Below the pieces are notes generated by a model that saw nothing but the letters and a program-made list of their open reading frames with translations, did no database searches and was not told the DNA's origin. Of a DNA stretch of 64,000 nt, positions 1 through 9,137 are shown piece by piece. Made by a program: the position numbers and the translations under genes. Where the stretch lies: positions 1-64,000 of the forward strand of contig CAURZK010000008.1 of assembly GCA_963529855.1 (NCBI GenBank). The letters run 5' to 3'. Every line of letters starts with the position of its first letter. Positions within the stretch are counted from its first letter, which is position 1. The DNA comes from 34-65-8 sp963529855 (lineage in GTDB: Bacteria; Pseudomonadota; Alphaproteobacteria; Sphingomonadales; Sphingomonadaceae).

Positions 1-24
1 CAGCACCGCGTCGGTGAGGGCCAT
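1..24 (-). CDS. Possible N-terminus of a P4-type tyrosine integrase (partial)
   Basis: Eight codons starting with ATG read off the left edge on the minus strand and give MALTDAVL. Many P4-family tyrosine integrases begin with a very similar MxLTDxx(I/V) string. A weak purine-rich GGGG lies a few bases upstream of the ATG. This is all that can be seen, so the call rests on eight residues and on the gene-poor DNA beside it. It could equally be a chance ORF or another gene. Confidence 0.22.
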
Positions 25-457
25 CTATGCCCCAACTCAGATTCGGTCAATGGGTAATTTGCGGCCCGTCGATAATTCTGACTGCGACGGGTCACCTGAC
101 CGCACAAATGCCGGAAATCATGCAGAGATTTCACCAAAGCGGGCCGATCAGCGGCCTTTGACCCCATTGGGCGAGATGTGGCCCACCACTACCTTCTGCG
201 CCCTGATTGCTCAGCCAAGCCCCGCTGTTCCGCTGGACCGCCTGGACTGATTCTCAGGCGCGCTGACCGGGATTATGGTCTGCCACACTCCCAGGACGAA
301 CGCTGAGAGCGTCATCCTTCAACCGTATAACCCGTCCCCGTAATGCCTCGGTCGATCCTCAACAATCCGCCGGCAATCGAGATAAGCCGGCAATTACGAG
401 AGCACTCGAATCGACGCAAAGAACGTGCTGTCTTGCGGGCAGGACAGGACTTCCGGA
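25..457. other. Gene-poor left edge, no supported gene
   Basis: About 430 bases hold no reading frame with convincing codon use. A 78-codon frame at 14-250 on the plus strand has low-complexity, shadow-like composition and no ribosome-binding site. I see no tRNA, inverted terminal repeats or attachment-site duplication. If the left-edge frame is an integrase, this stretch would be its upstream region. Confidence 0.5.
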
Positions 458-712
458 TCAGTCCCTGGCGGCCTTCGATTTCTTCGACGCGGCTTGCGAA
501 GTATCGGCAGCAGGCCTGGTAGCTTCTTTCTTGTCCATGTAGCGCTTGGCGAAGTAGCCGCCCGCAGTGATTGCGACCAAAGCAGGCAGGCTCATTCGGC
601 GCGCAAGCGCTGCTGCGCCTACCCCCAGCACCGCACCGGTTGGGCCGCCAATCCCCCGGGTGTGCTCTGCGATCTTAGACCCTGCGAATGCACCGAAAAT
701 CTTGCCAATCAT
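458..712 (-). CDS. Small glycine-rich hydrophobic protein, unknown function
   Basis: The 84-residue product starts MIGKIFGAFAG. The ATG at 712 is chosen over an upstream start because an AAGGAG ribosome-binding site lies 7 bases before it. The middle is Gly/Ala-rich and hydrophobic (about residues 25-55, with GAVLGVGAAALARR and a second hydrophobic stretch), consistent with one or two membrane-associated segments. The tail is charged and Lys/Ala-rich. It lies 54 bases downstream of the TetR gene on the same strand, so the two could be co-transcribed. I do not recognise the family. Confidence 0.7.
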   Translation of the reverse strand: MIGKIFGAFAGSKIAEHTRGIGGPTGAVLGVGAAALARRMSLPALVAITAGGYFAKRYMDKKEATRPAADTSQAASKKSKAARD

Positions 713-766
713 GGTCGAACTCCTTGGTTTGGAGGTCAACGTAAACATTGGAGTTCGGTTCCACCA

Positions 767-1393
767 TCAGCTGTTCAGGGCAATTCCGTTGGCAAGGAAA
801 TCATTGGCAGTGCGAGCCACTTCGGCGGGATCGTCGCGGCCCTGCCCCCAGATGGCGTAGCGCAGGCCCAAAAACACGTTCATGCCCATAATGGCCCATG
901 CATGCGCCTCTTGCGGATCTTGGCGCAGCTCTCCCTTGGCTGCACCTGCCTGTAGCCGTTCGAAAATGCGTGCCGCGACCGTTTCGTAGTGCGCGCGGTA
1001 ACTGGCCGGGTCGACGAATTCCGCCTCGTCGATGATACGATAGATCTCCTTGTGTTCGGCTGCGAAGCGAAGGAACGCTTCCAGCGCGGCACGTTCCACC
1101 TCCAATGCGGACATGGGTTCGGTCAGAGCCTCGCGCGCGGCATGCTTTACCGCTTCGCTCATGTCGCTGACGAGCGCGCGGAAGATCGCATCCTTGGAAT
1201 CGAAGTAAGTGTAAAAGCTGCCGAGCGCGACGCCAGCGCGGCGCGTGATGCCGCTAATCGATGCATCGTAGAAGCCGCGCTCCCCGAACTCGATCGCCGC
1301 TGCATCCAGCAACTTGCGCAAGGTCCGGCGGCCGCGCTCGGTGCGTGGATGCTTGCTCGCATCATGCGGCGCTGCTGTCGGGCCCCGTCCCAC
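767..1393 (-). CDS. TetR/AcrR-family transcriptional regulator
   Basis: The 208-residue protein has the TetR layout: an N-terminal helix-turn-helix at about residues 24-70 (ISGITRRAGVALGSFYTYF is the recognition region) followed by a helical ligand-binding and dimerisation domain. It is divergent from the TonB receptor that starts 100 bases away. A perfect 7-bp inverted repeat lies between them, which suggests local control of the receptor and autoregulation. The ligand is unknown. The first 15-18 residues are poorly ordered and the true start could be slightly downstream. Confidence 0.9.
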   Translation of the reverse strand: MGRGPTAAPHDASKHPRTERGRRTLRKLLDAAAIEFGERGFYDASISGITRRAGVALGSFYTYFDSKDAIFRALVSDMSEAVKHAAREALTEPMSALEVERAALEAFLRFAAEHKEIYRIIDEAEFVDPASYRAHYETVAARIFERLQAGAAKGELRQDPQEAHAWAIMGMNVFLGLRYAIWGQGRDDPAEVARTANDFLANGIALNS

Positions 1394-1436
1394 GCCTATC
1401 GGTTACGGCCATTTGCACCCCGGCACAAGACACAAC

Positions 1437-1459
1437 TTGAAAGGTGGTTCAACTTTCAA
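1437..1459. promoter_or_regulatory. Inverted repeat, candidate TetR operator
   Basis: TTGAAAG and CTTTCAA form perfect 7-bp arms separated by 9 bases in the 100-base gap between the divergent TetR and TonB receptor genes. It sits 35 bases upstream of the receptor ATG. Position and symmetry fit a TetR operator. The assignment is inference. Confidence 0.5.
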
Positions 1460-1493
1460 TATTACCGACGCAACAAGTCTCGGGAGGACAATC

Positions 1494-3851
1494 ATGACAT
1501 ATCGTAACGGTCGTTTCGTCGTGGCTCTGATGGCGGGCACTGCCGCCTTGGCGTTCGCCATGCCGGTCAACGCACAGGACACCGCAGCTGGAGTTGCGGA
1601 CGCGGAAGGCGACGCGGAAATCATCGTCAGCGCACGCCGCCGTGATGAACGAATCACCGACGTCCCCATCGCCGTTACTGCGATTTCCGGCGACCAGCTC
1701 GAGGCTGTGGGCGCGATCGATATCACCGACGTGCAGAACCAGGCGCCGAACGTAACGCTGGAAAATTCGCGCGGGACCAACTCGACGCTTACCGCTTTCA
1801 TTCGGGGCGTGGGCCAGCAGGACCCGGTGTCCGGCTTCGAATCGGGCGTCGGCATCTATCTCGACGATGTCTACCTCAACCGTCCGCAGGCTGCCGTGCT
1901 GGATATATACGACGTGGAGCGGGTGGAGGTACTGCGCGGGCCGCAGGGGACACTTTACGGGCGCAACACGATCGGCGGCGCGGTGAAATATGTCACCCGC
2001 CGTCTGCCGCAGGAATTCGCCTTCAAGGCACGTGCCAGTTACGGCACCTATGACCAGGCGGATCTGGTCGTTACTGCCAGCGCACCGGTGGGCGATATCG
2101 TTCGCATCGGCGCCTCCGGCGCGCGGCTTTCGCGGGGCGGGTTCGGCGACAACCTCAATCTGGACGGGGTGGAGAACTATAACAAGGATGTCTGGGCGGG
2201 CCGGGCGAGCCTGGAGATGGGCGGCTACGGCGCACCGGTTTTCGTTCGCATTACAGGTGATTACACGCGCGACAAGTCCGACCCGCGCAATGGCCACCGC
2301 CTGATCCCGGGGCTGCTGTCGGGCGCGCCGGTGCTAGACGACGAGTTCGATACCCGCGCCGGGCTCGCCAGCCCGGACCAGGATGTCGAGGCATATGGCC
2401 TCGCCATGAACGCTGAGGTTAATTTCAGCGACACGGTGACGTTCCGTTCGATCAGCGCATGGCGCCGCGACACCAGCTTCACCCCGATCGATTTCGACAG
2501 CCTGCCTGCGGTCGATGTCGATGTGCCGGCGGTCTATCGCAACGAACAGACCAGCCAGGAACTACAACTCCTGTACAACGATGATCGACTGAGTGGACTA
2601 GTCGGTTTCTATTACCTTGCAGCGAATTCCACGACCGACTTCGACGTGATCCTAGCGACCACCGGCACGTTGCTTGGCCTGCCGGGGCTCAACGCCTTTA
2701 CATCGGGCGATGTCGACACCTCGACCTGGTCGGTGTTCGGAGACATGACGTTCGACATCACCGACCAGCTCAGCGTTTCGGCCGGAGGTCGCTACACCAG
2801 CGACCGGCGGACTTCCCGCATCCTGCGCCAGACGAAGATCGGGGGCGCGTCGCCGCTGTTTGGCGGCACGGCGATCCCGATCGCCACGGTGACCAATTTC
2901 GAAGGCTCGGCCAAGTTCACCGACTTCAACCCGCGCGCCTCGGTCAGCTTCAAGCCGACGCCTGACCATATGGTCTATGCGTCCTATGCGCAGGGGTTCA
3001 AGGGCGGCAGCTTCGACCCGCGCGGCGATGCCCGCATCGCGCCCGACACCGACCGCAACGGGGTGCGCAGCTACGACGAGATCTACGACTTCTTCCTGTT
3101 CGATCCGGAAACCGTCGATACCTACGAGCTCGGCTACAAGGGATCGCTGATGGACGGCGACATGCGCGTCGCGCTCACGGGGTTCTACAGCGATTACAAG
3201 AACGTCCAGATCCCTGGTTCGGTCGGGGTCGATGCCAACGGCGACGGCATCTTCGAAACCTTTGCCGGGGTCACCACCAACGCCGCCAAGGCGCGGTTCA
3301 AGGGCGTCGAGTTCGAAACCTATGCCCGCTTCGCGCGCGACTTTGCCGGGGCCGGATCGTCGCTCAACTTCACCGGGATGGTGGGTTACATCGACGGGGA
3401 ATTCCGCGAATACTTCGTCAACAACGTCGACCTGAGCGACGTGCGCCGCATCCAGAATACGCCGAAATGGACTGCCGCGGGCACGCTGGGCGCTCTGGTC
3501 CCAGTGGGCGAAGGCGATGTATCGCTGTCGTCGACGGTCAGCTATCGCAGCAAGACCAACCAGTTCGAAACGCCCAGCCCCTACCTCGACCAGCCCGGTT
3601 ACGCCCTGGTCGATGCCTCGATCGTTTGGACCGCGCCGGGCGACCGGTTCAGTATTGGGCTGCATGGCAAGAACCTGACCGACAAGCGCTACATCACATC
3701 CGGATACCAGTTCGTGGCCGTGGGGGCCGACGGCACCCCGGTGCGCAATGCTGCCGGAAATCCGACGCCGACACTGGGCCGCGAAGGCGTAGTGACCGCG
3801 TTCTATGGCAACCCCCGCCAGGTCTTCCTGACCGGCACGGTGAAGTTTTGA
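1494..3851 (+). CDS. TonB-dependent outer-membrane receptor
   Basis: The 785-residue protein starts at ATG 1494 behind GGGAGGA (about 1482-1488). A signal peptide is visible (hydrophobic residues 8-22, likely cleavage after VNA-27), then a TonB box EIIVSA at residues 42-47. The plug domain carries DVPIAVTAIS and RGPQGTLYGRNTIGG. A long beta-barrel ends in a terminal Phe, as expected for outer-membrane insertion. The long plug with RGPQGTLYGRN resembles the abundant sphingomonad receptors for plant or aromatic compounds rather than classical siderophore receptors. The substrate cannot be read from sequence. It is probably controlled by the divergent TetR gene, and a strong hairpin follows the stop. 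Confidence 0.95.
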   Translation: MTYRNGRFVVALMAGTAALAFAMPVNAQDTAAGVADAEGDAEIIVSARRRDERITDVPIAVTAISGDQLEAVGAIDITDVQNQAPNVTLENSRGTNSTLTAFIRGVGQQDPVSGFESGVGIYLDDVYLNRPQAAVLDIYDVERVEVLRGPQGTLYGRNTIGGAVKYVTRRLPQEFAFKARASYGTYDQADLVVTASAPVGDIVRIGASGARLSRGGFGDNLNLDGVENYNKDVWAGRASLEMGGYGAPVFVRITGDYTRDKSDPRNGHRLIPGLLSGAPVLDDEFDTRAGLASPDQDVEAYGLAMNAEVNFSDTVTFRSISAWRRDTSFTPIDFDSLPAVDVDVPAVYRNEQTSQELQLLYNDDRLSGLVGFYYLAANSTTDFDVILATTGTLLGLPGLNAFTSGDVDTSTWSVFGDMTFDITDQLSVSAGGRYTSDRRTSRILRQTKIGGASPLFGGTAIPIATVTNFEGSAKFTDFNPRASVSFKPTPDHMVYASYAQGFKGGSFDPRGDARIAPDTDRNGVRSYDEIYDFFLFDPETVDTYELGYKGSLMDGDMRVALTGFYSDYKNVQIPGSVGVDANGDGIFETFAGVTTNAAKARFKGVEFETYARFARDFAGAGSSLNFTGMVGYIDGEFREYFVNNVDLSDVRRIQNTPKWTAAGTLGALVPVGEGDVSLSSTVSYRSKTNQFETPSPYLDQPGYALVDASIVWTAPGDRFSIGLHGKNLTDKRYITSGYQFVAVGADGTPVRNAAGNPTPTLGREGVVTAFYGNPRQVFLTGTVKF

Positions 3852-3858
3852 TCCGCGT

Positions 3859-3894
3859 CCCGGCTGTCAGGCGCGCACGCGCCTGACAGCCGGG
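3859..3894. terminator. Perfect 16-bp hairpin between convergent genes
   Basis: A 16-bp perfect inverted repeat with a GCAC loop begins 8 bases after the TonB receptor stop codon. It overlaps the stop codon of the convergent sulfotransferase gene. There is no clear T-run on either side, so it may act as a strong bidirectional structure or as an mRNA 3' end stabiliser. Confidence 0.75.
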
Positions 3895-5171
3895 CTCGCG
3901 CCTTCCATCGTGACGCCGAACGCGTCGACATAGTCTGCCAGCCGGTCGAGAACGTCGCCTTCGTCCAGCCCGAACGCGGCAAGGCTGTAGGCGTGCGGAC
4001 GGCGCTTCAGCTCGCGCGACCGTTCGAGATAATCGGCCATCCCATCGAGCGCGGGTTCGATGTCGAGATCTAGGAAGCCGTAAACCCGCGCCATCGTGCC
4101 GCGCCAGTCGCGGTCCATATCGTCGAAATGAACGTCGATCATCCGTTCCGGCGCAAGGCCTGCGCGGCCCGCGCGCATCCGTTCGATCATCAGCGCCGTC
4201 TTGCGCAGCGATTCGCGCCCCACGCGGTGGGGATCGACATTGTCGGAATGGAGAATCGTCTGGTTCCAGGCGAGCGAGGCGGCGCTGCCGACCACCTGGC
4301 GCGGATCGCGATGGGTGAAGATCAGCCGCGCGTCGGGGAACACCTCTAGCAAGGCAGGCAGGTCGAGCATGTGCTGCGGGGTCTTGAGGATCCATGGCCG
4401 CAAGCTCGATTCCTGCTGCGACCAGCCGATCAGACGCAGCAGATCGGCCATGTGGCGATAGGCCGGCACCGCGCTTTCGCCTTCGCACCAGCGGGCATAG
4501 CCGGGGACTTGCCACTGCGCCTCGTGCTTCATGCCCCACATGCTGGCGACCAGCAGGCCGAGTTCCTCTTCCGGTTCGTAAGGCCCGGTGGGATGGATGG
4601 TCAGCGTGCGCGGATTGGCCAGCCGCGCGACTTTCATGATCTGCGCGGCGAGCACGGGCCGCGTATCCGCCCGTTCCCCCGCCATGACCGCCTCGAAATC
4701 GCGCGGAGGCACCGGGCTGATCGTTTCGAAACTGCGCAGGCAGGCAAACCGGCGATCGCTGGCGAGCAGGCGGTGCAGCCGGGTGGTGCCCGAACGCATC
4801 GGCCCGACGATCACCACCGGACGGCGGATCGGGCGCGCGAGAATTTCGGGATGGCGCGCGAACCAGTCCTGCGCGCGCAACCGGCCGCGAAGGACATGCT
4901 CGAACTGCTTGGTCGCGGCGAGCGTGCCGATCGCATTGAGCCGGGCTTCGTTGGCCACACTATCCAGCAGCACGTCGAACGGGCGCTCGAACCATGGGTC
5001 GCCGAAATCGCCCAGCCCCTCGGCCGCGCTGGCGCGCGCCATCAGATGGTCCTTGTCGAGACGCGGCTCGTCGATCAGCCCGGCGGCCTTTCCCCCGCGC
5101 ACGGCCCCATCGAGGACGCTGATGAACGGAGTTCGGCGGGGCGGGCGGTCGGGTTGAAAAGCCAAGAGCAA
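3867..5171 (-). CDS. Sulfotransferase family protein
   Basis: The protein is up to 434 residues. A PAPS-binding P-loop GPMRSGTT lies at about residues 123-130, followed by LLASDRRF. The 3'-phosphate-binding region is visible as IFTHRDPRQVVGS. Length and order fit the bacterial Sulfotransfer_3-type family, which transfers sulfate from 3'-phosphoadenylylsulfate to hydroxyl acceptors. The acceptor is unknown. The start is uncertain: the longest frame begins at TTG 5171 with a poor ribosome-binding site, and the first ATG (5042) would cut into the conserved N-terminal region. The gene is divergent from serS and convergent with the TonB receptor. Confidence 0.88.
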   Translation of the reverse strand: MLLAFQPDRPPRRTPFISVLDGAVRGGKAAGLIDEPRLDKDHLMARASAAEGLGDFGDPWFERPFDVLLDSVANEARLNAIGTLAATKQFEHVLRGRLRAQDWFARHPEILARPIRRPVVIVGPMRSGTTRLHRLLASDRRFACLRSFETISPVPPRDFEAVMAGERADTRPVLAAQIMKVARLANPRTLTIHPTGPYEPEEELGLLVASMWGMKHEAQWQVPGYARWCEGESAVPAYRHMADLLRLIGWSQQESSLRPWILKTPQHMLDLPALLEVFPDARLIFTHRDPRQVVGSAASLAWNQTILHSDNVDPHRVGRESLRKTALMIERMRAGRAGLAPERMIDVHFDDMDRDWRGTMARVYGFLDLDIEPALDGMADYLERSRELKRRPHAYSLAAFGLDEGDVLDRLADYVDAFGVTMEGASPAVRRVRA

Positions 5172-5264
5172 TCCTGCGGTTGCGATGACGTTTCAAACCT
5201 CCCCGCGATTCATCCGTTCCCTGCGCACTGGAAATGCACGGGGGCCTGGGGCATAGGCCCGCCC

Positions 5265-6545
5265 ATGCACGACATCCGCCTGATCCGCGAAAACCCGGAA
5301 GCTTTCGACGCCGCCCTTGCCCGCCGGGGGGCGGAGCCGGTGGCAGCAATGCTGCTAGACCTCGACGAGCGCCGCCGTGCGGTTTCGACCCGGATGCAGG
5401 AGGCGCAGAGCCGCCGCAATGACGCATCGAAGGCAATCGGCCAGGCCATGGCGCAGGGCGACAGGGACCGGGCGGAAACGCTGAAGGCCGAGGTCGCGCA
5501 GATCAAGATCGACCTGCCCGCGCTGGAGGAGGAAGACCGCACGCTGGGCGCCGAACTCGACACGCTGCTGGCGGCGATCCCGAACTTGCCCGCCGACGAC
5601 GTGCCCGATGGCGCGGACGAGAACGACAATGTCGAAGTCAGCCGCTGGGGCACGCCGCGCGAACTTGAATTCACCGCGCGCGAACACGCCGATATCGGCC
5701 CGGCGCTGGGGATGGATTTCGAAACGGGTGCGGCGATTTCCGGCGCACGCTTTACCTTCCTGCGCGGCCCTATGGCCCGTCTGCACCGCGCGCTGGCGCA
5801 GTTCATGCTGGACCGGCAGACGGGCGAGAACGGATACACCGAATGCGCCCCGCCGCTGCTGGTGCGCAGTGAATCGCTGTACGGCACTGGGCAATTGCCC
5901 AAGTTCGCGGAGGACAATTTCCGCACCACCGACGACCGCTGGCTGATCCCCACTGCCGAGGTCAGCCTGACCAACGCGGTGCGCGAGCAGATCCTCGACC
6001 ATGCCGCCCTCCCCATCCGCATGACTGCGCTGACGCCGTGTTTCCGCTCCGAAGCCGGCGCGGCGGGCAAGGATACGCGCGGGTTCATCCGCCAGCACCA
6101 GTTCGAAAAGGTCGAATTGATCAGCGTGTGCCGGCCCGAGGAATGGGAGGGCGAACACGAACACATGCTCGCGAGCGCGGAAGGCATCCTGCAGGCGCTC
6201 GACCTGCCGTATCGCAAGGTCCTGCTGTGCACCGGCGACATGGGCTTTGGTGCGAAGAAGACATATGACCTGGAGGTATGGCTGCCCGGCCAGCAGGCCT
6301 ATCGCGAGATAAGCTCGATCAGCTGGTGCGGCGATTTCCAGGCGCGGCGGATGAACGCGCGCTACAAGCCGGAAGGATCGAAGAAGACCGAGTTCGTGCA
6401 TACTCTCAACGGCTCGGGCCTGGCGGTCGGGCGCACGCTGGTGGCGGTGCTGGAGAATTATCAGCAGGCCGATGGCAGCGTCATCGTCCCGTCAGCACTG
6501 GCAAGCTACATGGGCGGGATCGACAGGCTGGAACCCGCTCGCTGA
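5265..6545 (+). CDS. serS: Seryl-tRNA synthetase
   Basis: The 426-residue class II synthetase charges tRNA-Ser (and tRNA-Sec where present) with serine in the cytoplasm. The N-terminus MHDIRLIRENPEAF is characteristic, followed by the tRNA-binding coiled coil at about residues 30-100. Motif 2 appears around FRSEAGAAGKDTRGF and motif 3 around GSGLAVGRTLVAVLEN. Length matches the family (about 420-430). It heads an overlapping run serS-surE-NlpD-like-K+ channel, with the surE ATG sharing one base with the serS stop. Confidence 0.98.
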   Translation: MHDIRLIRENPEAFDAALARRGAEPVAAMLLDLDERRRAVSTRMQEAQSRRNDASKAIGQAMAQGDRDRAETLKAEVAQIKIDLPALEEEDRTLGAELDTLLAAIPNLPADDVPDGADENDNVEVSRWGTPRELEFTAREHADIGPALGMDFETGAAISGARFTFLRGPMARLHRALAQFMLDRQTGENGYTECAPPLLVRSESLYGTGQLPKFAEDNFRTTDDRWLIPTAEVSLTNAVREQILDHAALPIRMTALTPCFRSEAGAAGKDTRGFIRQHQFEKVELISVCRPEEWEGEHEHMLASAEGILQALDLPYRKVLLCTGDMGFGAKKTYDLEVWLPGQQAYREISSISWCGDFQARRMNARYKPEGSKKTEFVHTLNGSGLAVGRTLVAVLENYQQADGSVIVPSALASYMGGIDRLEPAR

Positions 6546-7309
6546 TGCGCATTCTTCTGACCAACGACGACGGCATCTTTGCCCCCGGCCTCAAAGTGCT
6601 GGAAGAGATCGCGCGCCAGTTTTCCGACGACGTGTGGATCTGCTGCCCGCACGAAGAACAGTCGGGCATGGGTCACGCGCTGACCCTCAGCCGCCCGATC
6701 CGCATGCGGCGGCATGACGACAGGCGCTTCTCCGTCTCCGGTACGCCGACCGACGCGGTGACGATGGGTTTGCGCAAGGTGCTGCCCGGCCCGCCCGACG
6801 TGATCCTGTCGGGCGTCAACCGCGGCGCCAATCTGGGCGACGACGTGACATATTCGGGCACTGTTTCCGCCGCGATCGAGGGGGCGCTGGCAGGAATACG
6901 CTCGATCGCATTGAGCCAGGTCTACGCGCGCGAGGGGATGGGCGACGAGGTGCCGTTCGATGCCGCACGCGTGTGGGGCGCGAAAGTGCTCGGCCCGCTG
7001 CTGGAAACGCCGCTGCCGAAGCGCACCTTGGTCAATGTCAATTTCCCCGCCCTGCCTGCTTCGGAGGTGAAGGGCATCCGCGCCGTGCGGCAGGGGTTCC
7101 ATGACTATTCGCGCGGCACGGTGGTCGAAGGGCGTGACCCGCGCGGTTACAAGTATTACTGGTTCGGGCTGGAAGCGATCGAGCACACCCTCGATCACGG
7201 CACCGATCTTGAAGCCATCGGCGAGGGCTATGTCGCAGTGACCCCGTTGCAACTCGACCTGACGCATCACGCCTCGCTCGGCGAACTGGGGGCGCGTTTC
7301 GCGGGATGA
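6545..7309 (+). CDS. surE: 5'/3'-nucleotidase SurE
   Basis: The 254-residue SurE enzyme hydrolyses nucleoside monophosphates and is a survival protein. The N-terminal MRILLTNDDG contains the metal-binding Asp pair. Further conserved parts are the SGMGHALTLSRP segment and SGVNRGANLGDD with the metal-binding Asn. Length is normal for the family. The start codon overlaps the serS stop by one base (TGATG) and the stop overlaps the next gene (ATGA), which indicates translational coupling. A surE-nlpD neighbourhood is common in proteobacteria, though pcm, often between them, is absent here. Confidence 0.97.
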   Translation: MRILLTNDDGIFAPGLKVLEEIARQFSDDVWICCPHEEQSGMGHALTLSRPIRMRRHDDRRFSVSGTPTDAVTMGLRKVLPGPPDVILSGVNRGANLGDDVTYSGTVSAAIEGALAGIRSIALSQVYAREGMGDEVPFDAARVWGAKVLGPLLETPLPKRTLVNVNFPALPASEVKGIRAVRQGFHDYSRGTVVEGRDPRGYKYYWFGLEAIEHTLDHGTDLEAIGEGYVAVTPLQLDLTHHASLGELGARFAG

Positions 7310-8073
7310 AGCGGCTGGCGCTCCTCGCGATGGCCGCCGTGCTGGTTGCGGCGGCCGATCCGGCCACCGAAACTGAACATGTCGTGGCCGCGGGCGAGAC
7401 GCTGGGCGGCATCGCCAACCGCGCCGGGGTGCCGGCGGCGGTGATCGCGGCGGCAAACGGCCTGGCGGAACCGTGGTCGGTCCGCGCCGGGCAGAAGCTC
7501 GTCATCCCGCGCCAGCGCAGCCATACCGTTAAGCCCGGTGAGACCGGCATGGCGATTGCGCGCCGCTACAAGGTGCCGTTCGACCAGATCGCCATCGCCA
7601 ATGGCCTTGCCCCGCCCTACGCCATCCGCACCGGGCAGCGGCTGATCATTCCTGCGGTGATTTCCGCGCGCCCCGTGCCTGCAGCGCCTGCGCGAAACGA
7701 ACCCTATTTCCGCTGGCCACACGATGGCCGCGTGCTGGCGGGTTTTTCGGCCCGCCACGACGGGATCGACATCGCCGCCAACCCGCTCGAAATGATCCGC
7801 GCCTCGGCCAGCGGCACAGTCGTGTTCGCGGGCGAGGAGAAAACCCGGTTCGGCAACCAGGTGCTGATCGATCACGGCAACGGCTGGCAGACGAGTTACG
7901 GCCACCTCGCCCGCGTGACCGTGGCCAAGGGCGATATCGTCAAGGCGGGCGAGCGAATCGGCCTGGCAGGCAAGGCCGGCAAGGCAACCCGCACGGAATT
8001 GCATTTCGAAATCCGCAAGGACGGCCGCGATGTCGATCCGCTCACCAAGCTGCCCAGGCGCGGGGCCAGATGA
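7306..8073 (+). CDS. NlpD/EnvC-like LysM and M23 peptidase-domain protein
   Basis: The 255-residue exported protein has a hydrophobic N-terminal signal (about residues 3-17), then two LysM modules for peptidoglycan binding (about 24-70 and 71-117). A C-terminal M23 (LytM) domain follows, with HDGIDIA, HGNGWQTSYGHL and LHFEIR. The zinc-ligand pattern (His/Asp in HDGID, His in LHFE) appears intact. It may therefore be a real endopeptidase rather than only an amidase activator, unlike many NlpD homologues that have lost ligands. It overlaps surE by ATGA and the channel gene by 4 bases. Confidence 0.93.
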   Translation: MKRLALLAMAAVLVAAADPATETEHVVAAGETLGGIANRAGVPAAVIAAANGLAEPWSVRAGQKLVIPRQRSHTVKPGETGMAIARRYKVPFDQIAIANGLAPPYAIRTGQRLIIPAVISARPVPAAPARNEPYFRWPHDGRVLAGFSARHDGIDIAANPLEMIRASASGTVVFAGEEKTRFGNQVLIDHGNGWQTSYGHLARVTVAKGDIVKAGERIGLAGKAGKATRTELHFEIRKDGRDVDPLTKLPRRGAR

Positions 8074-9131
8074 GCGGGGGCAAACGGCGTACCCGTCCGG
8101 CCAAGTTCCAGCCGCTGCGCCGCGCTGTGCGGCTGCCCGTGTGGGGCGACCTGTCGATCCGGCTGGGGCTGGCACTGGGCCTCGTCTTCGTCGTGGTCCT
8201 GATCCACTGGTTCGACCGCGATGGCCTGATTGACCATTACGACGGCCACGTCAGTTTCCTCGACGTGGTCTATTTCACCATGATATCGATCACGACGACC
8301 GGGTTCGGCGACATCGCGCCGATCAGCAACAGCGCCCGGTTGGTAGAAGCCGCAATCGTCACCCCGATCCGGATCGCGGTGCTCTTTATCTTCGTCGGCG
8401 CCGCATACGACTTCATGATCAAGCGCGGCTGGGAGAAATGGCGCATGGCGCGAATTCAGGCAAAATTGTCCGACCATATCGTGGTGCTGGGTTTTGGCGT
8501 GTCTGGCTCCCAAGCCGTCGGCGAGCTGATCGAACGCGGCACCGACGCGCATTGCATCGTGGTTGTCGACCCCAGCGAGGAACGGCTGGAGAACGCCGAA
8601 CGGCTTGGCTGCAACGTCCTTGCGGGCGACGCGACGCGCGACGACACGCTGGAATCGGTGCGGATCGGCTCAGCCCGCAGCGTGCTGGTTTCCGCCGGGC
8701 GCGACGACACCTCCATCCTGATCGTGCTGACCGTGCGCCACCTTGCGCCCAAGGTGCCAATCAGCGTGGTCGTGCGCGCTGACGACAACGAATTGCTTGC
8801 CCGGCAGGCAGGGGCCAACAACGTGATCAACCCGGTGCGTTTCACGGGCCTGCTGCTGGCAGGCAGCGCCGACGGTGCGCATATCGCCGACTATCTCAGC
8901 GATCTCGCTTCCGTTTCGGGCCGCGTGCAACTGGTCGAACGCCAGGTTGCTGCCGAGGAAATCGGCCGCCCGCTGTCGGACCTGCGCTCGGGCGGGCGCG
9001 GCCTGCGGGTGTATCGCGGGGAACAGGCGATCGGCTTCTGGGAAGACGGCGCCAGACAGCTCCAGGCAGGCGACGTGGTGGTCGAGATCGTTCCCACCAC
9101 GAACGGCACGCCGGAACACGCCAGCGCCTGA
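8070..9131 (+). CDS. Potassium channel with RCK (TrkA-N) domain
   Basis: The 353-residue protein has a first membrane helix at about residues 32-46 and a pore loop with selectivity filter TTGFGD at residues 76-81. A second membrane helix (about 88-108) precedes a cytoplasmic RCK domain that starts with the Rossmann motif VVLGFGVSGS. A C-terminal TrkA-C-like part carries residues after about 260. Two membrane helices per subunit suggests a tetrameric MthK-like channel gated by a nucleotide or ion. The filter sequence GFGD differs from GYGD but is common in bacterial channels. It is the last gene of the serS run. Confidence 0.93.
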   Translation: MSGGKRRTRPAKFQPLRRAVRLPVWGDLSIRLGLALGLVFVVVLIHWFDRDGLIDHYDGHVSFLDVVYFTMISITTTGFGDIAPISNSARLVEAAIVTPIRIAVLFIFVGAAYDFMIKRGWEKWRMARIQAKLSDHIVVLGFGVSGSQAVGELIERGTDAHCIVVVDPSEERLENAERLGCNVLAGDATRDDTLESVRIGSARSVLVSAGRDDTSILIVLTVRHLAPKVPISVVVRADDNELLARQAGANNVINPVRFTGLLLAGSADGAHIADYLSDLASVSGRVQLVERQVAAEEIGRPLSDLRSGGRGLRVYRGEQAIGFWEDGARQLQAGDVVVEIVPTTNGTPEHASA

Positions 9132-9137
9132 CAACCC

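Noticed and set aside
14..250. A 78-codon plus-strand frame at the left edge
   Set aside because: It has no ribosome-binding site, no recognisable pattern and atypical composition.
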